Shown here piece after piece: positions 1 to 8,522 of a stretch of 64,000 nt of DNA. The stretch is taken from contig CAKUFS010000004.1 in the NCBI GenBank assembly GCA_934648845.1, positions 1 through 64,000 of the forward strand, read 5' to 3'. The stretch's first letter is position 1. The number at the start of each line of letters is the position of its first letter. The notes beneath the pieces were generated by a model. It made no database searches and had not been told where the DNA came from. It saw nothing but the letters and a program-made list of their open reading frames with translations. The DNA comes from an uncultured Eggerthellaceae bacterium. Lineage in GTDB: Bacteria > Actinomycetota > Coriobacteriia > Coriobacteriales > Eggerthellaceae. The position numbers and the translations under genes are program-made.

Positions 1-148
1 CATAAAAAACGGTCTGGATTGCCCACCTGATTTCTTGAGGTTGTTTTAGGCGTTACCCCGCGAAACTTAACTCGCACATTTTAAACCATTTTTCTTTCTT
101 TTTAAACTATTTTTTTATACAATCAGGTGAAGAAAGGAGAGAAAAGCC

Positions 149-1477
149 ATGACATACAACACCAGCATAAAAGATGCAGCTCAGCAGCTTGGCATAACGC
201 CGCAAGCCGTGCACAAGCGCATTGCCAAAGGAGCACTGATCGCGCAAAAAACAAATAACCATTGGCTTGTTGACGACGAGTCGCTGCTGGCGGCCCAAAA
301 AAAAGCACCAAAAGCTGGACGTAAGCGAAAAGGCACAACGTATCTGCTTATGAACCGCAAATATCCGGTGATGGAATTCTCCTTTGATGAAACAGATTGC
401 TCTTTTCTACCGCGTGAAGTGTTTGACTCAACACGAGCTCCTTTAGGTACCGTAACACGCAGCGGGAAAGGAAATGCGCTCGGTCTGAAAAACTGGTGGG
501 AGCATCGCTGCATACCCGAAGGCCGTACAGGAATGGATAGCAAGCTTGCAACGCTTGGCGTAGCGGATGCAAGCCTTATCCCCTTTCGCAACCTGGGGTT
601 TTCGCTTTCTGATCAATATTGGATACAACCAGAAGGCGAGAATCTTGCATGGGATGAGCTCAACTACTTTCACAACTCCTTCGGTAACGCGAACGGCGCC
701 TGGGATAATTGGCTCGACGAAGTAGGCCTTTCCTCCCCCGATAACACATCTGAAGGCGTGCTCCCTAAAAAATGGATTCACGAGGGTTCTGACCGCATTC
801 TGTTAAAAGGTCACAATCCTTGGACTGACCAGCAGGTTTATAACGAAGCGGTAGCAACCGCCCTTTATCGACGCGTGCTCGATGCGCACGACTACGTGCC
901 ATACGAAGTGCGCAATATCAACGGCCTGGGCGTTGTAAGCGCCTGCACTTGCTTCCTTCGCGATGACGAGGAATACGTTCCCGCAAGTCTGGTACATGAA
1001 ACGGAAACAACGAAGCACAACGAAACAATCTATCAAGCAATCGTTCGCAAAGCTTGTAACCTGGGAATTCCCCGCCATGAGGTAGAGCTGAGCCTATCGA
1101 AAATGGTTGTGTGCGATAGCGTCTTGGCAAACAGCGATCGCCACTTGCGCAACTTCGGCTTTATACGCAATGTGGAAACGCTTGCATGGCGCATGGCTCC
1201 CCTGTTTGACAACGGCAACAGCCTTTGGTTTGACAAGGACGAATCAATGGTTGCAAAGGGAGACTACTCATTCATGAGCCGTCCTTTTGATCCTAATCCC
1301 GCACGCCAACTCTTGCTTAGTTTGGAAAACGCATGGTTTGATCTTGATTTGCTCGACGGTTTCCCTCAAGAAGCAATCGAGATACTGGAGAATGGAAACA
1401 TCAGCCAATGGCGTACGGAATACCTCGAACGCGGCATTGAGCAGCGCATTCAGGCGCTTAAAATCATTTGGGGATAG
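149..1477 (+). CDS. HipA-like kinase with N-terminal helix-turn-helix
   Basis: The protein has 442 residues. Residues about 5-50 look like an excisionase/Xre-type helix-turn-helix (IKDAAQQLGITPQAVHKRI) and are followed by a basic linker. The C-terminal half carries HipA-type kinase motifs: NSDRHLRNFGF near residue 330 (catalytic loop N-x-DRH) and PLFDNGNSLW near residue 350 (metal-binding DNG). HipA kinases are Ser/Thr kinases that act as toxins or regulators and normally pair with a separate HipB DNA-binding antitoxin. No separate hipB is seen here; the HTH is on the same chain. The ATG at 149 has a good ribosome site (GAAAGGAGAGAAAAGCC). The upstream stretch is very T-rich with a TATACAAT -10 candidate. 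Kinase fold is fairly sure; toxin activity is inference. Confidence 0.75.
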   Translation: MTYNTSIKDAAQQLGITPQAVHKRIAKGALIAQKTNNHWLVDDESLLAAQKKAPKAGRKRKGTTYLLMNRKYPVMEFSFDETDCSFLPREVFDSTRAPLGTVTRSGKGNALGLKNWWEHRCIPEGRTGMDSKLATLGVADASLIPFRNLGFSLSDQYWIQPEGENLAWDELNYFHNSFGNANGAWDNWLDEVGLSSPDNTSEGVLPKKWIHEGSDRILLKGHNPWTDQQVYNEAVATALYRRVLDAHDYVPYEVRNINGLGVVSACTCFLRDDEEYVPASLVHETETTKHNETIYQAIVRKACNLGIPRHEVELSLSKMVVCDSVLANSDRHLRNFGFIRNVETLAWRMAPLFDNGNSLWFDKDESMVAKGDYSFMSRPFDPNPARQLLLSLENAWFDLDLLDGFPQEAIEILENGNISQWRTEYLERGIEQRIQALKIIWG

Positions 1478-1569
1478 CCACTTCCCTTCAGCGCTGAAAC
1501 GGGAAAGAACGCCCAAGCAATCTGGCAGGCCTTACTATGCGGAAGCATTTGGCTGATCACCCTATAAGC

Positions 1570-1605
1570 TGCGGCGGTGCCCGCATAAAAGGGGGAGCCG
1601 CCGCA
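1570..1605. terminator. Candidate hairpin between convergent genes
   Basis: TGCGGCGG (1570-1577) pairs with CCGCCGCA (1598-1605). It sits between the convergent HipA-like and MoeA-like genes. There is no clear T run after it on either strand, so it may be only a weak or Rho-assisted end point. Confidence 0.35.
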
Positions 1606-1675
1606 TCGGGCGCAGTCGCCTTACCAGTAAGCATGCTGCAACATACTGCATGAACCGGTAAAGCATAAAGAAAGA

Positions 1676-3013
1676 TTAACGCAGTTCAACCTCAATAAGA
1701 TCGCCTGCTGCAGGGGGCTCAATGCCCGGTCCGCTGGGCATCATGTAATACGCGTTCGCATGCCATGTTTCGCGACTTCCCGCGTGGCCTTTTACCGGCG
1801 TAGCCTGCAGCATGCCATCGACACCTTGCGAGAGCATGACGAACTTGATGCCGTAGAATGTTGCGCCCGGATTCACCACACTGGGGCGCACTTCCCCATT
1901 GGCACGCAGCGTCTGCGCTTTCTCACGCTTATGCGCTTCAGCAGCCGCCGCATGAGCTGCGGTTTCGTCTGCCAGCGGCTTTACGGCATCGTTTTTCGGG
2001 CCCTTTCCGGGGAACGGCTCCGTCAAACGCGCAATGATGCGAGCCGGTTCGGCTGGCAAGCCCAGCCACGTGCGCATGAGCGGACGCAAGTAGAAGTTCA
2101 TGGTGAAGCTGGCGCCGCCGCTGGGGCCGGAAATGCCCACGACCGGCGTGCCGTTCACATACGCGTAGCTGCTGTGGTGACCCGGACCATGATTCGTTTC
2201 ATGGCACACGACCTGGCCTAACGCTTCTAGCTGCTCGCACGACCAGTCATCGGAGCCCTTGGAAGAACCGGCATTGAGCACCACGATATCCGCCAAAGCG
2301 CACGCATCCAAAACAGCTGCTTCAATGCGCTCGGGAATGTCGGGCACAATATCGAAGATCATCGGCTGGCCGCCCCACTGCTCAATCTTGCCGCGCGCAA
2401 GAATGCTGTTCGTCTCGAGATTGCGACCGGCAGGAACAATGCCACCTGGCGCAATAAGCTCGTTGCCCGTGGGGATGAACGCAACGCGCGGCTTGCGCAC
2501 CACCGGAACGCTGGTCACATTACCGCCCGCAATCTGCGCCATAACATCGGGTGTAACCACCGTGCCAGCCGACGCCAGCACGTCGCCCACTTTCTGCGTG
2601 CTGCCCGCGGGGCGCGTTCCCGCAAAGCGCTTCGACGGCGCTGCGTCGATTGATACCTGCTGCTGGTCTTCCGACACCGCAACGTGCTCGATGACGATGG
2701 CGGTATCGAAACTTGCCGGCATGGCAATTCCCGTGTTCGCAAATTGCCAGTTCACGCCGCGAACCCACGTGCTGGTATCGGGATCGCCGTTCTCGAAGTC
2801 CTCCCAACGGACCGCGATGGAGTCCATGCAGCATGTAAGAACGTTCGGCGTTTCCGTTTGCGCCAGCACGTCGCGCGCCAGCACGCGCCCTTGCGCATCG
2901 GCAAGGCTCACCAACTCCACGCGGTCTTCAATGGCCCCGAAATCGCACAGCTCCAAAATGCCCTCTACCGCCTGTTGGCGCGAAAGCTCAATGTGCTTGG
3001 AATGATCACGCAT
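1676..3013 (-). CDS. moeA: MoeA-like molybdopterin molybdotransferase
   Basis: The 445-residue protein has the MoeA layout: an N-terminal segment beginning at a DAQGRVLA motif, a substrate-loop region, the MPT-binding MoCF domain around residues 170-320 (PRVAFIPTGNEL, then VVLNAGSSKGSDDW) and a C-terminal beta domain. MoeA inserts molybdate or tungstate into molybdopterin in the cytoplasm. The usual GG-x-S-x-G-x-x-D motif is replaced by AGSSKGSDD, and the usual LPGNP-type loop by GISGPSGGASF, so this belongs to a divergent branch that may serve a special metal or enzyme. The start has GAAAGGAGCTTTAC before ATG. It lies 2 kb from the oxyanion importer modABC, in keeping with a role in cofactor supply. 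Family is confident, exact substrate is not. Confidence 0.85.
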   Translation of the reverse strand: MRDHSKHIELSRQQAVEGILELCDFGAIEDRVELVSLADAQGRVLARDVLAQTETPNVLTCCMDSIAVRWEDFENGDPDTSTWVRGVNWQFANTGIAMPASFDTAIVIEHVAVSEDQQQVSIDAAPSKRFAGTRPAGSTQKVGDVLASAGTVVTPDVMAQIAGGNVTSVPVVRKPRVAFIPTGNELIAPGGIVPAGRNLETNSILARGKIEQWGGQPMIFDIVPDIPERIEAAVLDACALADIVVLNAGSSKGSDDWSCEQLEALGQVVCHETNHGPGHHSSYAYVNGTPVVGISGPSGGASFTMNFYLRPLMRTWLGLPAEPARIIARLTEPFPGKGPKNDAVKPLADETAAHAAAAEAHKREKAQTLRANGEVRPSVVNPGATFYGIKFVMLSQGVDGMLQATPVKGHAGSRETWHANAYYMMPSGPGIEPPAAGDLIEVELR

Positions 3014-3213
3014 GTAAAGCTCCTTTCAATGATTCGCAACGGATAGTCGGCGCCCGCAACATTCGGACGTGCGCTTTGCTGTTGCAGTTGAACGCTTCCC
3101 CGCACACGCATTGCGCGCTGCCGCCCACTGAGCTGGCGCCAAACCCCGTTCTTTTTATTCGTTACACAGTATAATGCGAAAAAACCCTTTTGGAGCAACA
3201 AAGCAACAAGAAC

Positions 3214-3447
3214 GACCTCACTTGTTGGAAAAACCGCCTTGAATTCAGGCAAATTGACGATAATCGGTGGTTCATAATTAGCCGCTCTCGCGAATCTCAA
3301 ACGAGCATCTGTCTGACCTGGTATTTTACCGATGGTTTTTTTCCGAGTACAACGTAATAGCCAATACCGCCCGAATTTGATCCCCTTAAACCACCGAATA
3401 TCGTCGATTTGCCCGAGTTTGCCCCCGCTTTTCCAACAAGTAGGGTC
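3214..3447. repeat. Palindromic intergenic element with long terminal inverted repeats (copy A)
   Basis: The left arm (3214-3275) starts GACCTCACTTGTTGGAAAAA and continues to an AATTGACGATAATCGGTGG block; the right arm (about 3391-3447) is its reverse complement with scattered changes, ending CCAACAAGTAGGGTC. Arms are about 55 bp with about 120 bp between. The middle has TGACCTGGTATTTTACC, a motif also present in the three similar elements at 16070, 59559 and 61081. No open reading frame fits, so it resembles a non-autonomous mobile element (MITE-like) or a large structured RNA. Confidence 0.7.
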
Positions 3448-3537
3448 TATGGGAGCAAAAGAAAACGCAGCGCTCTCGCATTTGACGCTGCAACGACCCC
3501 AATATCATGAAAAGACGATTTGCGCAGAAAGGCGCGC

Positions 3538-4878
3538 TCACGGGCGGCAAATGCCGCAGGGGTCGTAGCCCCACGAGCGGACTTCGTCACGCGTTGCCTC
3601 TACAATTTGCTTGTTCTTATCTTTCATTTTCTCGACCGAACTGCAGCTCGGATAATGGAACTTCATCGTGTTTGTGTTCAGAACGTATTCTTGCGGAGCG
3701 GCAGCGGCGCCGTCAGACGTATCGCCTGAATCGCCGTCGGCGGCATTTTCGCTGGTAGAAACGCCGCCGCTTGCAGTCCCCGATGCCGCTGAACCTGCTT
3801 CCGTGGCAGAATCCGCAACGCCCGGTGCTGACTTCGACTTCCCTGGAGCCGTGGGGGCTTCGGTTGTGGTCTTTGCCGTGGCAACAGACAACAAGCCATC
3901 GCGCAGCTCGAACGTAATATCACCCACTTGGTCGGTGCGGTAGATTGCGGCCCCGAAGTTTTGAATACGCTCCATCACACGCTCGGAAGGGTGCCCGTAG
4001 TCGTTCGCACCCACGCTGACCACTGCATACCGCGGCGCAACGGCAGCTAGAAAAGCAGCCGATGTTGAGGTAAGCGACCCATGATGCCCCACGTGCAAAA
4101 CCGTAGCAGAAACATTTGCTCCTTCGGCAAGAAGCGCCTGTTCAGCGGCGTTTCCAACATCACCGGGGAACAAAAAAGACGCACCGCCGCAATCGATACG
4201 CACAACCAGCGACCCATTGTTGCTATCGGGAAAAACCTCCTGGGTGCGCAAAAACGTAACCATCGCATCGCCCAGGGTAAAGCTGTCGCCGTTTTGCGGA
4301 ACAACAATGCCCGAGCCGTTTCGCTCGTTGTATTTCACCATATGGGAGAATGTTTCCGAATCGCTTCGGTCAACCGAGCAGTACAAAGAATCGCACGTTG
4401 CGTAGTTCAGCGCGGCGGCAATACCCCCAATGTGATCGACATCGGGGTGCGTTGCTATCACGGCATCCAGGTGACTGACGCCAAGCTTTTCAAGCGTTGC
4501 GTAAATCTTACGCGAAGCCGAAGGAGCGCCTCCGTCAATCAAAAGCCAATGGCCCCGTGATTCCAACAACGTTGCATCCCCTTGACCAACATCAAGAAAA
4601 CGCACAATGAGCTCCGTATTTTTCTCATACGTTTCACCTGATAGTTGCACTGTTTGATCAGGGGCCGAACCCGCTGCTGTCGCGACAGGCCCCGCCGCAG
4701 TGCCCGATGCTCCTCCTTCAGAAGAAGCGTTCGACGGCGAGAAGAGCGCAAAAACAGCCGCAAGAACGCACAGAACCAGCAACACAGCAAAAGGCTTCCC
4801 GCGTTGCTTCATGTCTCTCAATTGCTTCAAAAACTGTTTCCCTTGCTTTACGTGCTCATGGCATTTGCGTAACCACAA
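3538..4878 (-). CDS. Secreted or anchored ComEC/Rec2-type metallo-beta-lactamase-fold hydrolase
   Basis: The protein has an N-terminal hydrophobic segment (AVLLVLCVLAAVFALF), a Ser/Ala/Gly-rich linker and then a metallo-beta-lactamase domain at about residues 88-330 with FLDVGQGDATLL, THPDVDHIGG (metal ligands) and HVGHHGS. This is the DNA-uptake ComEC C-terminal nuclease type found also as stand-alone extracellular enzymes. A second low-complexity linker leads to a C-terminal module of about 45 residues (residues ~400-446) with FHYPSCSSV and DPCGICRP, the Ada-like zinc-binding module that often ends such proteins. The 4878 start is TTG; ATG at 4812 or a TTG near 4827 behind AAGGG are equally possible and still keep the membrane segment. 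DNA or nucleotide hydrolysis outside the membrane is inferred. Confidence 0.8.
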   Translation of the reverse strand: MWLRKCHEHVKQGKQFLKQLRDMKQRGKPFAVLLVLCVLAAVFALFSPSNASSEGGASGTAAGPVATAAGSAPDQTVQLSGETYEKNTELIVRFLDVGQGDATLLESRGHWLLIDGGAPSASRKIYATLEKLGVSHLDAVIATHPDVDHIGGIAAALNYATCDSLYCSVDRSDSETFSHMVKYNERNGSGIVVPQNGDSFTLGDAMVTFLRTQEVFPDSNNGSLVVRIDCGGASFLFPGDVGNAAEQALLAEGANVSATVLHVGHHGSLTSTSAAFLAAVAPRYAVVSVGANDYGHPSERVMERIQNFGAAIYRTDQVGDITFELRDGLLSVATAKTTTEAPTAPGKSKSAPGVADSATEAGSAASGTASGGVSTSENAADGDSGDTSDGAAAAPQEYVLNTNTMKFHYPSCSSVEKMKDKNKQIVEATRDEVRSWGYDPCGICRP

Positions 4879-5060
4879 TTGTCGTTAGCATCCATGAATG
4901 ATTTTGCCACACAGTATAAAGCAACGAATGCATTTGAATCGGATCCAATCGAGTCGCGCTTAACATCCCGTACACAGCATCTCCGATCCCGAAATCGCGT
5001 AGCGCACATCAGCGCTTGTCCATTGCGACCGCAAAAGCGTCTTGTATACCACGCCAATCT

Positions 5061-5152
5061 ATTTATTCGCACAGAAAAATATCTATATATGAATATATTT
5101 TATTTCATATATAATTCTAGTTACGAATAAATACGGAATTATTTTCGTATTT
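5061..5152 (+). promoter_or_regulatory. Nested palindromes upstream of modA
   Basis: Three perfect inverted repeats lie in an AT-rich stretch before the importer: ATTTATTCG (5061-5069) with CGAATAAAT (5124-5132); TATATATGAA (5084-5093) with TTCATATATA (5104-5113); and AAATACG (5129-5135) with CGTATTT (5146-5152). They overlap the only place a modA promoter can be. An oxyanion-responsive regulator or a fold-back leader would explain them; no regulator gene is next door. Confidence 0.55.
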
Positions 5153-5182
5153 TGAACCAAGCAACCAAAAGATAGGAGCGCC

Positions 5183-5995
5183 ATGAAAAAGAAGAAGTTG
5201 GGTGCACTTGCCGCCGTTGCAATGTGCGCCGTATTGGGATTAAGCGGTCTTGCCGGATGCGCCTCAAGTGAAAGCTCGGCATCTGCCTCGGCTTCCACCA
5301 GTTCATCAGCGCAAACGAAAACGCTTGAGGGAAAGACGCTCAACATCTATTGCGGTGCAGGCATGACCGACCCCTTCCAGAAAATCGCGGATGAATTCAA
5401 GGCACAGACGGGCTGCGAAATGGTTATCACGTTCGCTAACGCTGCGCAGATTCAGACCCAGATCAAAACCACCGAGGAAGGCGACTTCTTTATTGCCGGC
5501 TCCAAGGAAGAGACGAAGCCCGTTGAAGAATATGTTGCTTCGAGCACCGATTTGGTGAAGCATATTCCCGTTCTTGTTGTTCCCAAGGATAACCCCAAGA
5601 ACATCGCAAGCCTAAACGACCTGATCAACGCTGACACCATTCTTATTGGCGACCCTGAATCCACTCCTATCGGCAAGATTGCCAAGAAAGCGTTCACCGA
5701 TGCAGGCATTTTCGATGCCGTTTCTGACAAACTAACCACAACTACCACAGCGCCGCAGATTGCCGCTGCGCTGGCACGCGGCGAAGGTGACGCGGGCATT
5801 GTGTGGAAGGAAAACGTCAAAGCCGATGGTGCTACCATTGTGGCCGATTCGGGCATGGACAGCTACACGAAGGTGATTCCTGCCGCACAACTGAAATCCG
5901 TCAAGGATGCCGATGCCGCTACTGCGTTCCTGGAGTTCCTAGGCTCCGACACCGCAAAGAACATCTGGGCGGAATACGGCTACGAGCAGGCATAA
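5183..5995 (+). CDS. modA: Molybdate/tungstate-binding lipoprotein
   Basis: This 270-residue protein has a lipoprotein signal peptide (MKKKK, hydrophobic core, lipobox LAGC near residue 26) and a Ser/Ala spacer. The mature part is a ModA/WtpA-type periplasmic-binding fold that starts LNIYCGAGMTDPF and contains FANAAQIQTQI and GDPESTPIGKIA, the places where such proteins hold the oxyanion. It is anchored outside the membrane and delivers molybdate or tungstate to ModBC encoded just downstream (39 bp gap). RBS is GATAGGAGCGCC. Whether molybdate or tungstate is preferred cannot be read from the sequence. Confidence 0.88.
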   Translation: MKKKKLGALAAVAMCAVLGLSGLAGCASSESSASASASTSSSAQTKTLEGKTLNIYCGAGMTDPFQKIADEFKAQTGCEMVITFANAAQIQTQIKTTEEGDFFIAGSKEETKPVEEYVASSTDLVKHIPVLVVPKDNPKNIASLNDLINADTILIGDPESTPIGKIAKKAFTDAGIFDAVSDKLTTTTTAPQIAAALARGEGDAGIVWKENVKADGATIVADSGMDSYTKVIPAAQLKSVKDADAATAFLEFLGSDTAKNIWAEYGYEQA

Positions 5996-6034
5996 CGCTT
6001 GTTTATAGAAGCAATACGCCAAGAGACACCCAAC

Positions 6035-6949
6035 ATGACCGCACAACAGGAAAACAAACGCCCGCCGCATATGCAGCAGCGCTGCGCCCAGCGCAACAGC
6101 GGTGACCAACGGCGCCATCGAGGACGGCGGCGCAACATCTTTCCATTCGTGTGCTTGTTTATTGCGGCACTGGTGCTTCTGTTCATCGGGAGCGCCATTG
6201 CCGCCATCGTTATGGGCGGCATCGAGCATTTCGGTGAAGCAATCACCTCGGAAGAAGTGCGATTCTCCCTGCTCATGAGCGTGACTACATCAAGCATTTC
6301 CACGGTCATTTGCCTGCTTTTAGCGCTGCCGACCGCCTACGCGCTCTCTCATGTTGCCTTTCCGGGTAAACGCGTTGCAGAAATTCTTATGGAGCTCACG
6401 CTTTCGCTTCCCTACATTCTGCTGGGTTTCGCTTTGCTGCTTATTTTCTCATCGCCCTTCGGAAAAGCGCTCAAAGAAGCGGGGTTTGCGGTGGTGTTTT
6501 CGCCAACGGGCATTGTATTCGCCCAGCTCATCGTAAACCTTCCCTTCGCAATTCGCATGATGCGCACGGCATTTGGCACGGTGAACCCGCGCATCGAATT
6601 CGTGGCGCAAACGCTGGGAGCCATGCCAGGCGACGTCTTCCGCACCATTATTGTTCCGCTGTGCCGCAACTCAATCATCAGCACGTTTGTGCTTACCTGG
6701 GCGCGCGGAATGGGCGAGTTCGGCGCAACGCTTATGCTGGTAGGCGTCACGCGCATGAAAACCGAAACGCTGCCGGGAAGCATTTACCTGAGCATTTCGA
6801 CCGGCAACACCGAAACAGCCATGGCAACCGCCATGATCATGCTCATTGTTTCGGCGCTTACCCTGGTTGTGGCAAATGTGCTGGATAAGCCGCTCGGCGG
6901 ATCGCGCGTTGGCGCAAAGAAGCAACCTCGAACGCATAAGGAGTACTAA
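6035..6949 (+). CDS. modB: Molybdate/tungstate ABC transporter permease
   Basis: It is a polytopic inner-membrane permease of the binding-protein-dependent type. A basic N-terminus (about 35 residues) precedes the first membrane helix; the EAA loop is seen as FVAQTLGAMPGDVFRTIIVP followed by the family GEFGATLM motif near residue 225, typical of ModB/WtpB/CysT proteins. ATG 6035 was chosen over an in-frame TTG at 5999 because it follows AAGAGACACC and clears the end of modA. It sits between modA and modC with small gaps, so the three form one operon. It forms the channel of the oxyanion importer. Confidence 0.87.
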   Translation: MTAQQENKRPPHMQQRCAQRNSGDQRRHRGRRRNIFPFVCLFIAALVLLFIGSAIAAIVMGGIEHFGEAITSEEVRFSLLMSVTTSSISTVICLLLALPTAYALSHVAFPGKRVAEILMELTLSLPYILLGFALLLIFSSPFGKALKEAGFAVVFSPTGIVFAQLIVNLPFAIRMMRTAFGTVNPRIEFVAQTLGAMPGDVFRTIIVPLCRNSIISTFVLTWARGMGEFGATLMLVGVTRMKTETLPGSIYLSISTGNTETAMATAMIMLIVSALTLVVANVLDKPLGGSRVGAKKQPRTHKEY

Positions 6950-6950
6950 C

Positions 6951-7664
6951 GTGGCGGGAAGCGTGCATATCAAGAACATGAAGGCGCGTCGCGGCACGTT
7001 TTGCCTTTCCATTGACGAGCTCTCAATTGAACCACGAGAAGTGTTCGCCGTTGTAGGCGAAACGGGCGCAGGGAAAACCGTGCTGTTGGAAGCGATTGCA
7101 GGCGCTTTCCCCTTAGAAGGTGGCGCCATCCTGCTTGATGGTAAAAATGTAAATACCCTGCCCGTTCAGCAGCGTCACCTGGGGATTCTTTATCAAGACC
7201 ATGCGCTTTTCCCACATTTGACCGTGCGCGACAATATTGGCTACGGGCTCAAAATGTCCAAAACCCCCAAGTCGGAAATCAACGAGCGCGTTGATGAGAT
7301 GCTCGCTTTGTTCGGCATTGAGCACATTGCCCACCGCTATCCCGGCGTAATCAGCGGCGGCGAAGGACAGCGAACCGCCCTTGCCCGCGCGCTGGTCATG
7401 CGCCCGCAAATTCTTCTGCTTGACGAGCCGTTCTCCGCACTTGACCCCACCACGAAACAGAAGATGTATTCCCTACTCAAACACGTGCATGAGCAGTTCG
7501 ACTGCACCATTGTGTTTGTCACCCACGATTTCAACGAGGCAATGCAACTTGCCGATAGGGTTGGCATCATCCTGGGCGGGTCGCTGCAAGCAACGTGCAG
7601 CTCAAGCGAACTTTTCACCGCCGACTTCAACCCTGCCGTAAGGGCGTTTCTGGGAAGAGATTAA
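6951..7664 (+). CDS. modC: Molybdate/tungstate ABC transporter ATP-binding protein
   Basis: The 237-residue ATPase has Walker A GETGAGKT, Q-loop YQDHALFPH, signature SGGEGQ, Walker B ILLLDEP and switch His in VTHDF. The GTG at 6951 was chosen because AAGGAG lies 7 bases before it and it follows the modB stop by one base; a longer frame from 6846 would overlap modB. No C-terminal TOBE/Mop domain is present, so the protein lacks the regulatory oxyanion-binding module of long ModC proteins. It powers the ModAB importer. It converges on pdxT. Confidence 0.87.
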   Translation: MAGSVHIKNMKARRGTFCLSIDELSIEPREVFAVVGETGAGKTVLLEAIAGAFPLEGGAILLDGKNVNTLPVQQRHLGILYQDHALFPHLTVRDNIGYGLKMSKTPKSEINERVDEMLALFGIEHIAHRYPGVISGGEGQRTALARALVMRPQILLLDEPFSALDPTTKQKMYSLLKHVHEQFDCTIVFVTHDFNEAMQLADRVGIILGGSLQATCSSSELFTADFNPAVRAFLGRD

Positions 7665-7877
7665 CGCCGGACGAAATCAGCTGGCGCGGCGCGTTGCGGA
7701 CCGCACTGCCACGATTGCGCCTGGCACACGCAGAACGCCCTACGCTCATGGGACGCCCTGCTCTCGCGGGATGCCCGGCTCTCGTTGGGCGCCAACCCCG
7801 GCGAGATACCCTCACCTGGCGCCCATGCACCGTAAGATCGTAAGGTGCCGACCTCCTGTAAGGCGCCAACCCTCCCC

Positions 7878-8522
7878 CTACATCTCCAAGAAAAGACGAT
7901 GAATACGCAGGTCATCATCGAGTTCCGGATGAAACGACAACGCAAGCTGGTTGCCATAGCGCACCGCAACAACGTTTCCGTCTACACGCGAAAGCACTTC
8001 CACGCCTTCATCGACCTGCGTTACAAACGGCGCGCGAATAAACGTCATGGGAACCTGCCCCAAACCCGCGAAATCGCCGTGCGCGTGAAAACTTCCCAGC
8101 TGGCGCCCGTATGCGTTGCGGCGCACCGTAACGGGAAGCGTTGCCAGCCACGTGGAGTTATGCTGCTCGTCAACAGAAGAGCCGTCGCCATTTTCCTGGT
8201 CAATGCGCCGCGCCAGCAAAATCAGCCCCGCACACGTAGCAAGAACCGGCATGCCCTGCTGAATAAGTGCGCGCAAATCATCCAGCATCCCCAGGTCACA
8301 CAACACTTTTCCTTGCGCGGTGCTTTCACCGCCAGGAAGCACAATGCGATCGAAATCCTTCTGCAAGTCAGACGCTTGCCTGATTTCCACCACCTGGGCA
8401 CCCAGCTGCGAAAGTATGGCAGCATGCTCAGCGAAGGCGCCCTGAACAGCCAGGACGCCCACTTTCTTGTCTACTGCGCTACCCTGCGGGCCGCTTGCGG
8501 CAGAACCAGCCTTCGCACTCAC
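7878..8522 (-). CDS. pdxT: Pyridoxal 5'-phosphate synthase glutaminase subunit
   Basis: The 214-residue class I glutamine amidotransferase hydrolyses glutamine and channels ammonia to PdxS. Visible motifs are VGVLAVQGAFAEH near the N-terminus, LPGGEST, the nucleophile in ATCAGL, and the His-Glu pair in SFHPEL. The first 17 residues before KKVGVLAVQG are extra compared with most PdxT proteins. The GTG start overlaps the pdxS stop by one base (translational coupling), so the two subunits are made together for the DXP-independent vitamin B6 pathway. Confidence 0.93.
   Translation of the reverse strand: MSAKAGSAASGPQGSAVDKKVGVLAVQGAFAEHAAILSQLGAQVVEIRQASDLQKDFDRIVLPGGESTAQGKVLCDLGMLDDLRALIQQGMPVLATCAGLILLARRIDQENGDGSSVDEQHNSTWLATLPVTVRRNAYGRQLGSFHAHGDFAGLGQVPMTFIRAPFVTQVDEGVEVLSRVDGNVVAVRYGNQLALSFHPELDDDLRIHRLFLEM

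Noticed and set aside
2259..3005. 248-residue plus-strand frame opposite moeA
   Set aside because: Shadow of the MoeA coding strand; no ribosome site and Ser/Thr/Ala-rich chance composition.
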